This document shows, piece after piece, positions 42,657-51,971 of a DNA stretch of 52,098 bases. The DNA lies in contig NZ_POUT01000019.1 in assembly GCF_002890915.1 (NCBI RefSeq), positions 1 through 52,098 on the forward strand, in the 5' to 3' direction. Source of the DNA: Stutzerimonas stutzeri. GTDB taxonomy: Bacteria; Pseudomonadota; Gammaproteobacteria; Pseudomonadales; Pseudomonadaceae. The position numbers and the translations under genes are program-made. The notes below the pieces were generated by a model. It saw only the letters and a list, made by a program, of their open reading frames with translations. It ran no database searches and had not been told where the DNA came from. The stretch's first letter is position 1. Each line of letters opens with the position of its first letter.

Positions 42657-42775
42657 CGGAAACTCCTTTGGAAAGCTGTTGCAAAAGGTTTGTGTTGGAG
42701 TCGTAGCGCGGGACGCAGTTTCCCGGCGCCATCTGCGCCGCGGGTGGCGTTGCCGCCTTTTTGCAGCCCGGACGC

Positions 42776-42802
42776 TCAAGAACGGGAGCTGCCGGCCGAT
42801 AG
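42776..42802 (+). promoter_or_regulatory. FliA (sigma28)-like promoter of the 4HB chemoreceptor
   Basis: TCAA (42776-42779, continuing G) is followed by a 15-base spacer and GCCGATAG (42795-42802), matching the Pseudomonas FliA pattern at 7 of 8 in the -10. It lies about 200 bases before the chemoreceptor start. It is the only clear signal in the 347-base gap 42657-43003. Confidence 0.6.
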
Positions 42803-43003
42803 CAAGGCGCTTGCCGAGACCAGGCCCGCACGGCCGCGCAAGCGCTTCTGCCGGGGATTCAAGAACAAGGCGCCCCTTCGCTCATCTCGACTGGCTGCAT
42901 GCCGATCCGCAACGGGAGCGCATGCGGGAGCCTTCGAACGATACGCCTTTTAACTGCCCATTGCCGAACGTCGAACCCCGGCAAGCCATACGGAAAACGA
43001 ACC

Positions 43004-44623
43004 ATGATGCAGCAACTGACTATCCGAACCCGGCTTCTGATTCTGGTCGGAATGATGCTGGCCGCCTGCGTGGTCATCGGCATGACCGGCCTGCATGCCC
43101 AGCAGCGCAGCGTCGCAGGCCTCAACACCGTTTACCTGGATCGCGTGGTGCCCCTGCGCGACCTCAAGCTGATCGCTGACCTCTATGCGGTGAAGATCGT
43201 CGACGCCACGCACAAGACGCGCAGCGGGATGCTCAGCTACCAGCAGGCGCGTGATGACGTGCGGACCGCGCGGGCCGAGATCCGGCGGCTCTGGGGCGAG
43301 TACATGAACACCAGCCTGATCGACGCCGAGCGGCAGGCCTCCGCCCACATCGAAGTGCTGATGCAGAAGGCCGACGCACCGCTGGACGACCTCGAACGCA
43401 TTCTCGACCGCCACAGCGAAAAGCGCTTGGCCGCGTTCGTCATCAACGATCTGTACCCGCTGATCGACCCGATCTCCGAGGGCTTCAGCGAGCTGATCGG
43501 CTTGCAACTGGGCGAAGCCAAGGGCGAGTACGAGCGCGCTCTGGCGCTCTACCAGCGCAATCGGGTGCTGAACATCGGTTTGCTGCTGGTCATGCTGATC
43601 GGCGGCGGGATTTTCGCCCTGGTCCTGCTGCGCAGCATCAGCCGGCCGCTGGAAGCGCTGAAGCAGGCGGCAGCCTCGGTCGCCGCAGGTGACCTGAGTC
43701 GTACCATCGAGTGCCGCGGGCGTGACGAGATCACCGAGGTGCAGCAGTCTATCCGGCAGATGCAGCAGACCCTGCGCGACACCCTGCAGGACATCCAGGG
43801 CTCGGCCACGCAACTGGCGTCCGCCGCCGAAGAGCTGCATGCGGTCACCCAGCACACTGCCCAGGGCATCCACCAGCAGAACGAGGAAGTGCAGATGGCC
43901 GCCACTGCGGTCACCGAGATGTCGGCGGCGGTGGACGAGGTGGCCGGCAACGCCAACCGCACCTCCGATGCCTCGCGCGAGGCCGAGCAGGTCGCCGTAG
44001 CCGGGCGCCGGCAGGTGACGGTCACCCGCGAGACCATCGACCAGCTCAGCGAGCGGCTGGGCGAGAGCGCCGGCACCGTGACCCGCCTGGCCGAGGAAGC
44101 GGCGGGCATCGGCCAGGTGATCGACGTGATCCGTTCCATCGCCGAGCAGACCAACCTGCTGGCACTCAACGCGGCCATCGAGGCGGCGCGCGCCGGTGAG
44201 GCCGGGCGAGGTTTCGCGGTGGTGGCTGACGAGGTGCGCAACCTGGCGCAGCGCACCCAGAGTTCGACCCAGGAAATCGAGCGCATGATCGGCGCGATCC
44301 AGAGCGCCACCGAGCAGTCGGTGCACGATATGCAGCAAAGCAGCGAATTCGCCGCGCGCAGCCAAGCCATGGCCGACGAGGCGGATCAGGCGCTGGGGCT
44401 GATCGCCGAGCGGGTCGGGCAGATCAACGAGATGAACCTGGTCATCGCCAGTGCCGCCGAGGAACAGGCACAGGTGGCCCGAGAGGTGGACCGCAACCTG
44501 GTAGCCATTCGCGACATTTCCGAGCAGAGCGCCACCGGCGCGCAGCAGACTTCGGTGGCAAGCGACGAGCTGGCGCGGCTGGCCACGCAGCTCAACCGGC
44601 TGGTGGGGCGCTTCCGCCTCTGA
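43004..44623 (+). CDS. Methyl-accepting chemotaxis protein, 4HB type
   Basis: A 539-residue chemoreceptor. TM1 is LLILVGMMLAACVVIGM (about 11-27), followed by a four-helix-bundle ligand domain (LYAVKIVDATHKTRSGMLSY, RRLWGEYMNTSLIDAERQ), TM2 at about 188-210, HAMP (PLEALKQAAASVAAGDLSRTI), and the signalling hairpin with tip EQTNLLALNAAIEAARAGE, ending GRFRL without a CheR tether. The ligand domain differs from the Cache type of the other three receptors here. It may start at 43004 or 43007 (adjacent ATGs). A FliA-like promoter is upstream. Confidence 0.92.
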   Translation: MMQQLTIRTRLLILVGMMLAACVVIGMTGLHAQQRSVAGLNTVYLDRVVPLRDLKLIADLYAVKIVDATHKTRSGMLSYQQARDDVRTARAEIRRLWGEYMNTSLIDAERQASAHIEVLMQKADAPLDDLERILDRHSEKRLAAFVINDLYPLIDPISEGFSELIGLQLGEAKGEYERALALYQRNRVLNIGLLLVMLIGGGIFALVLLRSISRPLEALKQAAASVAAGDLSRTIECRGRDEITEVQQSIRQMQQTLRDTLQDIQGSATQLASAAEELHAVTQHTAQGIHQQNEEVQMAATAVTEMSAAVDEVAGNANRTSDASREAEQVAVAGRRQVTVTRETIDQLSERLGESAGTVTRLAEEAAGIGQVIDVIRSIAEQTNLLALNAAIEAARAGEAGRGFAVVADEVRNLAQRTQSSTQEIERMIGAIQSATEQSVHDMQQSSEFAARSQAMADEADQALGLIAERVGQINEMNLVIASAAEEQAQVAREVDRNLVAIRDISEQSATGAQQTSVASDELARLATQLNRLVGRFRL

Positions 44624-44738
44624 AGCAATTCGCCGCGGACGCGGCCGGGACATGCGCTGTCGCAATCCGGTCGCGAACCCGGCAGCACGAATGCATTCCT
44701 ATGTACGGAGCTGTCTCACCGAACAGAGGAGTCGCCCC

Positions 44739-45746
44739 GTGAAAACTGCCGTGTCCGCTCTGGCGCTTGCCGCCGGCCTTACCCTGAGCCTGCCAGTACT
44801 GGCCGAAAGCCGGACCAGCTATGGCCCGCAGCTGGAAGGCTTCAGCTATCCGCATCCGCTCAAGCACTATCGTTTCGAGTCCCAGGGCAAGCCGATGCAG
44901 ATGGCCTACATGGACGTTGCGCCGACCGGCCAGGCGAACGGCCGCACGGCGCTCCTGCTGCATGGCAAGAATTTCTGTGGCGCGACCTGGGAGCGCACCA
45001 TCGAGGTGCTCAGCGAGGCCGGTTACCGCGTAATCGCCCCTGATCAGGTCGGTTTCTGCAGTTCGAGCAAGCCCGAAGGCTACCAGTTCAGCTTCGCCCA
45101 GCTGGCGCACAACACCCAGGCCCTGTTGCAGCAGGAGGGCATCGACCAGGTCAGCGTTATCGGTCATTCCATGGGCGGCATGCTGGCCGCGCGGCTGGCG
45201 CTGAACTATCCGCAGCTGGCCGAGCAGCTGGTGCTGGTGAACCCCATCGGACTGGAGGACTGGCAGGCCGAAGGCGTGCCCTATGCACCCATCGATCAGC
45301 TTTACCAGGCCGAGCTGAAAACCGATTTCGACAGCATCAAGGCCTACCAGCAGAAGTTCTACTACAACGGCAACTGGAAGCCGGAGTACGACCGCTGGGT
45401 CGCCATGTTGGCCGGCATGTACGCCGGCGAGGGCAAGGAGCGGGTGGCCTGGAACCAGGCGCAGACTTCGGAAATGGTCTTCACCCAGCCGGTGATCCAC
45501 GAGTTTCCCCGTATCAGCACACCGACATTGCTGCTGATCGGCGGCCTGGACCGCACCGCGCCTGGCGCCAACCGGGCGCCGGACGAGGTCGCCAAACGCC
45601 TGGGCAACTACCCGGAACTGGGCCGCCAGGCCGCCGCCATGATTCCCCAGGCCAGGCTGGTGGCCTTCCCGGACCTGGGGCATTCACCCCAAGTCGAGGC
45701 GCCGGAAGAATTTCACCGTGCCTTGCTCGAAGGATTGCAGCGTTGA
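44739..45746 (+). CDS. Exported alpha/beta hydrolase
   Basis: A 335-residue secreted or periplasmic alpha/beta hydrolase. Signal peptide MKTAVSALALAAGLTLSLPVLA (read from a GTG start), cut before ES. The oxyanion region is LLLHGKNFCGATW, the nucleophile elbow is GHSMGG (Ser about residue 144), and the acid and base are in GGLDRTAPG and DLGHSPQ. Two Cys at about 80 and 107 might pair. The GTG at 44739 is supported by GAGGAG seven bases before it. Substrate unknown. It follows the 4HB chemoreceptor by 115 bases. Confidence 0.88.
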   Translation: MKTAVSALALAAGLTLSLPVLAESRTSYGPQLEGFSYPHPLKHYRFESQGKPMQMAYMDVAPTGQANGRTALLLHGKNFCGATWERTIEVLSEAGYRVIAPDQVGFCSSSKPEGYQFSFAQLAHNTQALLQQEGIDQVSVIGHSMGGMLAARLALNYPQLAEQLVLVNPIGLEDWQAEGVPYAPIDQLYQAELKTDFDSIKAYQQKFYYNGNWKPEYDRWVAMLAGMYAGEGKERVAWNQAQTSEMVFTQPVIHEFPRISTPTLLLIGGLDRTAPGANRAPDEVAKRLGNYPELGRQAAAMIPQARLVAFPDLGHSPQVEAPEEFHRALLEGLQR

Positions 45747-45772
45747 GCGATTCAGCTGAGTCGCCGGATGGC

Positions 45773-47131
45773 TTATCTCAGCAGATGCACTGCCAGGCCG
45801 GCCACAGCGCAGGCCAGCAACACCTGGATCACGCCACGCTTGTAGCGGAACAGCGCCACGGCTGCACCTAGCGCGATCATCGCCGAGGGCCAGTCGAATC
45901 TGCCGGCGAAGCCCTCTGGCCAGAGCACGTGGTAGCCGAAGAACAGCGCCAGGTTGACGATCACGCCGACCACCGCGGCCGTGATTGCGGTGAGTGGGGC
46001 GGTGAACTTGAGCTGGCCGTGAGTCGACTCCACCACGGGGCCTCCGGCCAGAATGAACAGGAACGACGGCAGAAAGGTGAACCAGGTGACCAGACACGCT
46101 GCGAGGGCGCCGGCGGCAAATGCCTGGTCGGCAGCGAAGACCGGCTGCACGTAGGCGCCGACGAAGCCGACGAAGGCCACCACCATGATCAGCGGGCCGG
46201 GCGTGGTTTCGCCCAGCGCCAAGCCATCGATCATCTGAGTCGGGGTCAGCCAGGCGTAGTGCCCGACTGCACCCTGGTAGACATAGGGCAGCACCGCATA
46301 GGCGCCACCGAAGGTCAGCAGCGCGGCCTTGGTGAAGAACCAGCTCATCTGGGTGAGTGTGCCGCCCCAGCCGAACAGCGCCATCAGCAGAGCCATCGGC
46401 AGTATCCAGAGCACGGCGCCGATGCCGAGCAGCGCGATCAGGCGAGGCCAACGAAAGCGCGCATGGGCAGGTGGTGGGGTGTCGTCATCGATCACCGCCG
46501 GGCCATAGGATTTGTCCGCCGTCGCATGGCCACCGCCAAGGTTGAACTGACCGGGCGCGAAGCGTCCGCCCAGGTAGCCGACCAGGGCAGCCCCCAGCAC
46601 GATGAGCGGGAAGGGCACGTTGAGCGCGAAGATCGCCACGAACGAGGCGCCGGCGATAGCCCACAGCCAGCCGTTCTTCAGTGCGCGCGAGCCGATGCGG
46701 TGGGCTGCATGCAGCACGATGGCGGTCACGGCCGGTTTGATGCCGTAGAAGATCCCGGCGACCAGCGACACCTCACCGAAGACAAGGTAGATCCAGGACA
46801 GCAGGATGAGGATCAGCAGCGACGGCAATACGAACAGCGCACCGGCGACGATTCCGCCCCAGCTGCGGTGCAGCAGCCAACCGATATAGGTCGCCAGTTG
46901 CTGCGCCTCCGGGCCGGGCAGCAGCATGCAGTAGTTGAGTGCGTGGAGAAAGCGCCGTTCGGAGATCCAGCGACGCCGCTCCACCAACTCCTGATGCATG
47001 ATCGCGATCTGCCCGGCCGGGCCACCGAAACTGATGAAGCCGAGCTTGAGCCAGAACAGCAGCGCCTGCCTGAAACTCACGGGCTCGCTACGCGGTTTTG
47101 CCGAGTCGGGTTGCATGCTGTTGTCATTCAT
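45773..47131 (-). CDS. chrA: Chromate efflux transporter ChrA
   Basis: A 452-residue inner-membrane protein of the CHR family, long (two-domain) form. Domain 1 has FWLKLGFISFGGPAGQIAIMH and LNYCMLLPGPEAQQLATYIGW; domain 2 has FTKAALLTFGGAYAVLPYVY and DGLALGETTPGPLIMVVAFVGF, the duplicated FGG and PGP motifs. It exports chromate. Its ATG (MNDNSMQPD) lies inside the end of chrB, overlapping by eight bases, so translation is coupled; an inner ATG at 47116 is an alternative. Confidence 0.92.
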   Translation of the reverse strand: MNDNSMQPDSAKPRSEPVSFRQALLFWLKLGFISFGGPAGQIAIMHQELVERRRWISERRFLHALNYCMLLPGPEAQQLATYIGWLLHRSWGGIVAGALFVLPSLLILILLSWIYLVFGEVSLVAGIFYGIKPAVTAIVLHAAHRIGSRALKNGWLWAIAGASFVAIFALNVPFPLIVLGAALVGYLGGRFAPGQFNLGGGHATADKSYGPAVIDDDTPPPAHARFRWPRLIALLGIGAVLWILPMALLMALFGWGGTLTQMSWFFTKAALLTFGGAYAVLPYVYQGAVGHYAWLTPTQMIDGLALGETTPGPLIMVVAFVGFVGAYVQPVFAADQAFAAGALAACLVTWFTFLPSFLFILAGGPVVESTHGQLKFTAPLTAITAAVVGVIVNLALFFGYHVLWPEGFAGRFDWPSAMIALGAAVALFRYKRGVIQVLLACAVAGLAVHLLR

Positions 47132-48068
47132 CGGTCTGCGTTTCCACGGCAAAGGCCGCCAGCAATCCATCGAAGATGGCGCAGGCGGCGTCCAGTAATT
47201 CGTCGTCGCTTTCCAGGCTGGCGCGCAGGCCGGCCAGCACTCGCTCCACACCCGCGGCTTCGGCAGGCTGGGTGCCGCCGATGTCCAGGTAGTGCACAAC
47301 AGCGGCCACTCGGTCGAGCCCGGGCGCCGCCAGGGAGAAGCTGGCCTGAATGGTTTCGAACGTGACGCGGTCACCGACATGGCTGAAGCGCGCGCCATCG
47401 AAATCAAAGCCCAGTGCCTCGCTCGGGCAGGCTTCGGGCGTCGGTAACCAGAGGATGCGCGCCGTGGGGTCGATAAAGCGCCTGATCAACCAGGCGCTGG
47501 CCAGGCGGTCGACCCAGGGTCGGCAGCGGGTGGCCCATGTGCGTCCCTTGAACTCGTGCAACGACAGCCGCTCCAGCGCCTGTTCCTGACTGCTCGGCTC
47601 GTCGCGTGAAAGCGCCCGGCTGATGGCCAGTTCTAGCTCGCGCAGTCTGGCGTCGGCCTGCTGCTGCGCCGCATCCGGGAAAAAGTCGATCTCCGTGAGT
47701 TGGGCGTAGGCCTTACGCAACTTGCGCGCCTGGCGCGTCAGCGACAGCGCGGTTTCCGGCGTGACCTGGATGAGCTGAGCATCGGCCTCGGCACGCAGAC
47801 CGGCGTACTCCGACGCTCTGGAAAACAGCGAGACGAAGCGCTCGCCCTGGGGATCGCACACCGGCAAAACGCAGGCATAACCCTCGCCGCCGAGGATGTC
47901 GCGCTCGACACGGGACATGCTTTCGCGACAGGCCGGCTGATCCGGTAGTAGGTAGACGCCGTCGCGCAATACCGCAGCGCCGGCTGCCTTCAGTGCTCGC
48001 CAGGCGCGCATGCGTTCGGCGGCATTCGCTGTCGGCAAAGCCAATATCAAACAGAGCCAATGGGGCAA
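47124..48068 (-). CDS. chrB: ChrB chromate-resistance regulatory protein
   Basis: A 314-residue protein with ChrB N- and C-terminal domains. Start of family type: PHWLCLILALPTANAAERMR, then RALKAAGAAVLRDGVYLLPD; the C-terminal domain has KGRTWATRCRPWVDRLASAWLIRRFID, followed by FDFDGARFSHVGDRVTFE. In Ochrobactrum, ChrB is a chromate-responsive regulator of the chr genes. The start is a TTG at 48068 (read Met), the position where family members begin; no ATG or GTG fits as well and no strong ribosome site is seen. The start lies within a perfect inverted repeat (48067-48106). Confidence 0.9.
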   Translation of the reverse strand: MPHWLCLILALPTANAAERMRAWRALKAAGAAVLRDGVYLLPDQPACRESMSRVERDILGGEGYACVLPVCDPQGERFVSLFSRASEYAGLRAEADAQLIQVTPETALSLTRQARKLRKAYAQLTEIDFFPDAAQQQADARLRELELAISRALSRDEPSSQEQALERLSLHEFKGRTWATRCRPWVDRLASAWLIRRFIDPTARILWLPTPEACPSEALGFDFDGARFSHVGDRVTFETIQASFSLAAPGLDRVAAVVHYLDIGGTQPAEAAGVERVLAGLRASLESDDELLDAACAIFDGLLAAFAVETQTDE

Positions 48069-48106
48069 TGTAGAGTTCTCACGTAGATTTGTGCGGACTC
48101 TACATT
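48067..48106. promoter_or_regulatory. Perfect inverted repeat over the chrB start, probable operator
   Basis: AATGTAGAGT (48067-48076) and ACTCTACATT (48097-48106) are exact reverse complements with a 20-base spacer, so their centres are 30 bases apart, about three helical turns. The left arm covers the first two bases of the TTG start codon. Likely bound by ChrB or another regulator; this is inference. Confidence 0.65.
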
Positions 48107-48137
48107 ATCGATAAGCAGCAGGGTATTGCTGCCGAAT

Positions 48138-49064
48138 CTAATCGCGCCTGGATATCTCCACCGACGGCTGACTGGCGGACTTGAGCAACGCCTGCAGTGC
48201 CCTGGCGTAGGCGCTGGGTGCTACGCGCAGGCTGTTGTTGTGCGTGGCGCCCTCCACCAGCAGCAGCTCCTTGGGCGGGCGTGCGGCCTGGTAGAGCTGT
48301 TCGCTGAAGCGTGCCGGCACGTAGCGGTCGTCGGTGCCATGCACCACCAGCAACGGCATGCCGATCCGGTCGATCTTCTCCAGCGAATCGAACTTCTGCG
48401 ACAGCAGCCAGCGCACCGGCAGCGTGGTGTCGGCCACCACCGTGGCGACATCGGCGAGCGAGGTGAAGGTGGATTCGATGATCAGCGCGCGGGCTTCGGT
48501 CGGCGTGTCGTCGCGTTCGGCGTTGCGTCCGAGTTCGGCCGCCAGGTCGACCGCCACCGCGCCGCCAAGGGAGTGGCCATAGATGAAGCGCTTGCCGGCA
48601 TCGGGCTGCAGGGTTTTCAGATGCTCCCAGGCGATGCGCGCATCCTCGTAGACGCTGCGCTCCGAGGGCAGGTCGCCGAGGCTCTGGCCGAAGCCGCGGT
48701 AGTCGATGGCCAGCACCGAGAAGCCCAGCGCGCGCAGTTGTTCCAGGCGGAACAGATGGCCGGTGAGGTTCCAGCGCACCCCGTGCAGGTAGAGCAGCGC
48801 CGGAGCGTCGGCGCGGGCGGCGGGCCACCACCAGGCGTGGATGTTCTGGTCCTCGCCGAAGGCCGGCGCGGTGAACTGCAGCTCCTCGATGCCACTCGGC
48901 AAGCCGCTGAACCAGGTCGCGGTGCCGGGTTCGATGCGAAATACCAGTTCGCGCTCCTTCTGCTCGAGCACGGAACAGCCGACCGGCAGCCCGGCCAACA
49001 GTGCGGCGACGAGCAGCAGGCACAGCCGTCGTGCGCGGCTGCGGAACAGAGGGAAGCGCGGCAT
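48138..49064 (-). CDS. Alpha/beta hydrolase lipoprotein
   Basis: A 308-residue hydrolase anchored by lipid. The leader ends LAGLPVGC (lipobox VGC, Cys at residue 30). It is an ABHD13/BAAT-like alpha/beta hydrolase: LLYLHGVRWNLTGHLFRL (oxyanion), IDYRGFGQS, GHSLGGAVAVDLAAELG (nucleophile elbow), VVHGTDDRYVP (acid), and EGATHNN (base His). Substrate unknown. The start at 49064 is the Met that begins the signal peptide; the frame runs on to 49286 through a repeat and is not thought to be coding there. GAGG lies about 11 bases upstream. Confidence 0.85.
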   Translation of the reverse strand: MPRFPLFRSRARRLCLLLVAALLAGLPVGCSVLEQKERELVFRIEPGTATWFSGLPSGIEELQFTAPAFGEDQNIHAWWWPAARADAPALLYLHGVRWNLTGHLFRLEQLRALGFSVLAIDYRGFGQSLGDLPSERSVYEDARIAWEHLKTLQPDAGKRFIYGHSLGGAVAVDLAAELGRNAERDDTPTEARALIIESTFTSLADVATVVADTTLPVRWLLSQKFDSLEKIDRIGMPLLVVHGTDDRYVPARFSEQLYQAARPPKELLLVEGATHNNSLRVAPSAYARALQALLKSASQPSVEISRRD

Positions 49065-49171
49065 GCTGTCATGAACCTCGCAGATGAAAAGGGGGGCTCC
49101 GTCGAGCCGTATAGCATCGCCGCCCGACGCACATCGAGGCGCTATCAGGCATTTCGGGGGCTGGGCTTCTT

Positions 49172-49234
49172 GTAGGGGGCGCGCTCTGTGTACCGCCGGG
49201 CTCCGGCGTATGCGATGCGCGGAGCGCACCCTAC
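49172..49234. repeat. GTAGGG-flanked inverted repeat
   Basis: GTAGGGGGCGCGCTCTG (49172-49188) pairs imperfectly with GCGGAGCGCACCCTAC (49219-49234). It is a REPIN-like or small MITE-like element with the same GTAGGG ends as the elements at 17457 and 23107 but a different stem. It takes up part of the 302-base gap 49065-49366, in which no gene is seen. Confidence 0.65.
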
Positions 49235-49366
49235 GGGGGCCGTGCAGGCGACGTTTCATGGAACCTGTCCGCGTGCCCGTTCGCAAGGCCAGCCGCCGAA
49301 TGACTGGTTACTGCATATTGCGCGCCAGCGCCTACGGCCAGGGAGGCGTTGGCGACGGGAGGACGG

Positions 49367-51049
49367 TCAGATACGGAACTGCTGGGCCAGTGCGCCCAGA
49401 CGCTGGCCCAACTGCTCCAGGTCGCGTGCGGTCTGCGCACCCTGCTGGGTCTGGTCGGCGACCTGGTCGACGGAAACGGCGATCTGGTGAACGCTGCGGC
49501 TGATTTCCTCGGAGACGCTGGTCTGCTCCTCGGCGGCGCTGGCGATCTGCGCGTTCATCGCGTTGATGGTGCCGATCAGCCGGGCGATCGCATCCAGCGA
49601 GGCGCCGGCGCGGTTGGCCTGCTCGCTGCTGCTTTCGCCGGCTTCGCTGGAGCGGCTCATGGCGCCCACCACGGTGGCCGTGCCCTGTTGCAGGCGGTCG
49701 ATCATGCCCTGGATTTCCTGGGTGCTTTGCTGGGTGCGCCCGGCCAGCGCGCGTACCTCGTCGGCGACCACGGCGAAGCCACGCCCGGCCTCGCCGGCGC
49801 GCGCCGCCTCGATGGCGGCATTGAGCGCCAGCAGGTTGGTCTGCTCGGCTATCGAACGGATCACGCCGAGCACGCCGACGATGGCGTCGACGTCCTGGCG
49901 CAGGCTGTCCATGGAGGTGCCGCTGGCGCGGATGTCGGCCACCAGTGCGTGGATGCGCTGGATGCTCAGCTCCACCACCTGCCTGGCCTGCTGGCCTTCG
50001 GTGTCGGTCTGGCGCGCGGCGTCCGCGGCGTTCTGCGCGCTCTGGGCGACCTCCTGGGCGGCGGCGGACATTTCGTGGATGGCGGTGGCCACCTGGTCGG
50101 TCTCGTGGCGCTGCTCGGCCATGGCGGCTTCCGAGCGTTGCGCCTGGGCCGCTACTTCGCCGACCAGGCCGGTCAGCTGGGTGGTGAGCTCCACCACCTG
50201 CCGCACCATGCCGTGGATCTTCTCGACGAAGCGGTTGAACGAGGTGGCCAGTTCGCCGATCTCGTCGCGGCTGGCGATCGCCAGGCGGTGGGTGAGGTCG
50301 CCGTCGCCGGCGGCGATGTCGTCGAGGTTGTCCTTCATCTGCTGCAGCGGGCGCAGGATCGAGTTGCTCAGCGCCAGGCCGGCGACCCCGAGCACGCCGA
50401 GCATGATCGCCGCCAGCACCAGGGTGCTGGTGACGATGGCGCGGATGCGCGCCTGGATCTGCGCCTCGACCTCGGCGACCTCGGCATCGATGTTGTCGAT
50501 GTTGATCGAGGTGCCGATGGCCAGGTCCCACTTGGGCAGGTAGTGGTTGTAGGACAGCTTGGGGATCAGCACGGCGTCGTTGCCGGGCATCGACGAGTAG
50601 TACTGCAGGTAGTGGCTGCCGTCCTTGGCGGCGCGCACCAGGTCGGCGTTGATCGGCCGGCCCTGCTGGTCGCGGCGCTCCTTCATGCTGGTGCCGACGC
50701 CGTCGGGGTTGCTGCCGCGAAACAGCCGGACGATCTCGGAGTCATGGCCGTAGAAATAGCCATCGCTGCCGAAGCGGATGCGCGACAGCCGCTCGATGGC
50801 CTCGGCGCGGGCGGCCAGGTCGCCCTCGGCGGAGCGCTGGTAGAGGTCGTCGATGGCGCTCAGCGCGAGATCGACATAGTGCTGCAGCTCCTTGCGACTC
50901 TGCTCCAGCAGGTGTTCGCGAGCGGTGGCGATTTCCTGCTCGGCGCGGTCGGAGAGGATTTTCGCCGTACCGCCGCAGAGGACCAGGGCAAGCAGCAGTA
51001 CCGGCATGAGTGCCAGCAGGATCACTTTCTTTTTCAGGGAAATGGGCAT
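49367..51049 (-). CDS. Methyl-accepting chemotaxis protein, single-Cache type (copy C)
   Basis: A 560-residue chemoreceptor on the opposite strand, with the same plan as the pair at 11909-15465. TM1 is VILLALMPVLLLALVLC (about 9-25), the Cache domain has GSDGYFYGHDSEIVRLFRG and IPKLSYNHYLPKWDLAIGTSIN, TM2 is at about 210-232, and HAMP has DLTHRLAIASRDEIGELA. The tip is EQTNLLALNAAIEAARAGE, ending AQQFRI. It is clearly more diverged from copies A and B than they are from each other. The Met at 51049 lacks a strong ribosome site, but it begins the signal-anchor as expected. It precedes the disrupted MFS gene in the direction of the strand by 76 bases. Confidence 0.9.
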   Translation of the reverse strand: MPISLKKKVILLALMPVLLLALVLCGGTAKILSDRAEQEIATAREHLLEQSRKELQHYVDLALSAIDDLYQRSAEGDLAARAEAIERLSRIRFGSDGYFYGHDSEIVRLFRGSNPDGVGTSMKERRDQQGRPINADLVRAAKDGSHYLQYYSSMPGNDAVLIPKLSYNHYLPKWDLAIGTSINIDNIDAEVAEVEAQIQARIRAIVTSTLVLAAIMLGVLGVAGLALSNSILRPLQQMKDNLDDIAAGDGDLTHRLAIASRDEIGELATSFNRFVEKIHGMVRQVVELTTQLTGLVGEVAAQAQRSEAAMAEQRHETDQVATAIHEMSAAAQEVAQSAQNAADAARQTDTEGQQARQVVELSIQRIHALVADIRASGTSMDSLRQDVDAIVGVLGVIRSIAEQTNLLALNAAIEAARAGEAGRGFAVVADEVRALAGRTQQSTQEIQGMIDRLQQGTATVVGAMSRSSEAGESSSEQANRAGASLDAIARLIGTINAMNAQIASAAEEQTSVSEEISRSVHQIAVSVDQVADQTQQGAQTARDLEQLGQRLGALAQQFRI

Positions 51050-51125
51050 CGCAGGGACCGTTGGTTGTAACGAGTCCCTGTAGAGCGGCCGCTCGGCGAA
51101 AAAACTTAACCTTTTGGTCGGATTT

Positions 51126-51971
51126 TTACGCTCGATCGCAGCCGGCGATGCCGGCGCCGAGCGTGTCGCTTTCGGTCTCGCGCAGTTTCCAGGCCCAGGC
51201 GAACACCAGCAGACCGCCGATGGCGGTGGCCGCGCCGATGTAGCCGGTGGAGGTCCAGCCGAAACCGGCGCTGATCGCCAGGCCGCCGAGCCAGGGGCCG
51301 AGGGCGTTGGCGATGTTGAAGGCGGCATGGTTGGAGGCGGCGGCAAGGGTCTGGGCATCGCTGGCGACGTCCATCAGGTGCGTCTGCAAGGCCGGCGACA
51401 GCGAGACCATGGTGCCCACCGCGAACACCGCCGGGAAGATCGTCCAGGCCGATTGCGCCGCCAGCGGGAAGACCAGCAGCACCAGTGTGCTCCACAGCAG
51501 CAGCCAGGCGACGGCCTGCAGGCGCAGCCGGTCGAACAGCCAGCCGCCGGCCATGTTGCCGACGATGCCGCCCAGGCCGAAGGCGGCGAGGGCGAAGGGA
51601 ATCCAGCCGGAATTGACGCCGGTGACCTCCAGCAGGGTCGGTGCCATGTAGCTGAACACGCAGAACATCCCGGCGAAGCCGATCGAGCTGATCGCCAGCG
51701 CCAGCCACACCTGCGGCCGGTTGAAGGCGCGCATCTCGTGCAGCGGGCTGTTGCGTGGCTCGTTCTGGCTGCGCGGCAGGTACAGGGCGACCAGCAGCAC
51801 GGTCAGCAGCGCGATGGCACCGACCAGGGCGAAGGCGTAGCGCCAGCTCAGCCACTGGCCGAGCCAGGTGGCGAGCGGGTTGCCGATCAGGATCGCCACG
51901 GTCAGCCCCATCAGCACGCGGGCGACCGCCTGGGCGCGCTTGTCGGGCGCCACCATCGACGCGGCCACTAG
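51126..51971 (-). pseudogene. MFS transporter, 5' end removed by IS insertion
   Basis: About 281 residues of an MFS permease of the AraJ/YdhP type remain, with some eight hydrophobic segments: VAASMVAPDKRAQAVARVLM, LIGNPLATWLGQWLSWRYAFAL, then LEVTGVNSGWIPFALAAFG, and the tail LGAGIAGCDRA. Family members have about 395 residues; the first four or so helices are missing. The frame reads through the junction at 51971 into unrelated residues (MFEVESTHRLG, start at 52076), which come from the IS. The IS starts at 51972 after CTAG. The missing part should lie beyond the other end of the IS. It is likely non-functional. Confidence 0.8.

Noticed and set aside
45929..47365. Plus-strand frame of 478 codons opposite chrA
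   Set aside because: chrA has duplicated CHR motifs; this frame is Glu/Gln/Arg/Asp-rich shadow sequence.
51065..51110. FliA promoter for chemoreceptor copy C (CAAA-N15-GCCGAGCG on the minus strand)
   Set aside because: Spacing fits, but only about 3 of 4 and 5 of 8 positions match, which is too weak in GC-rich sequence.
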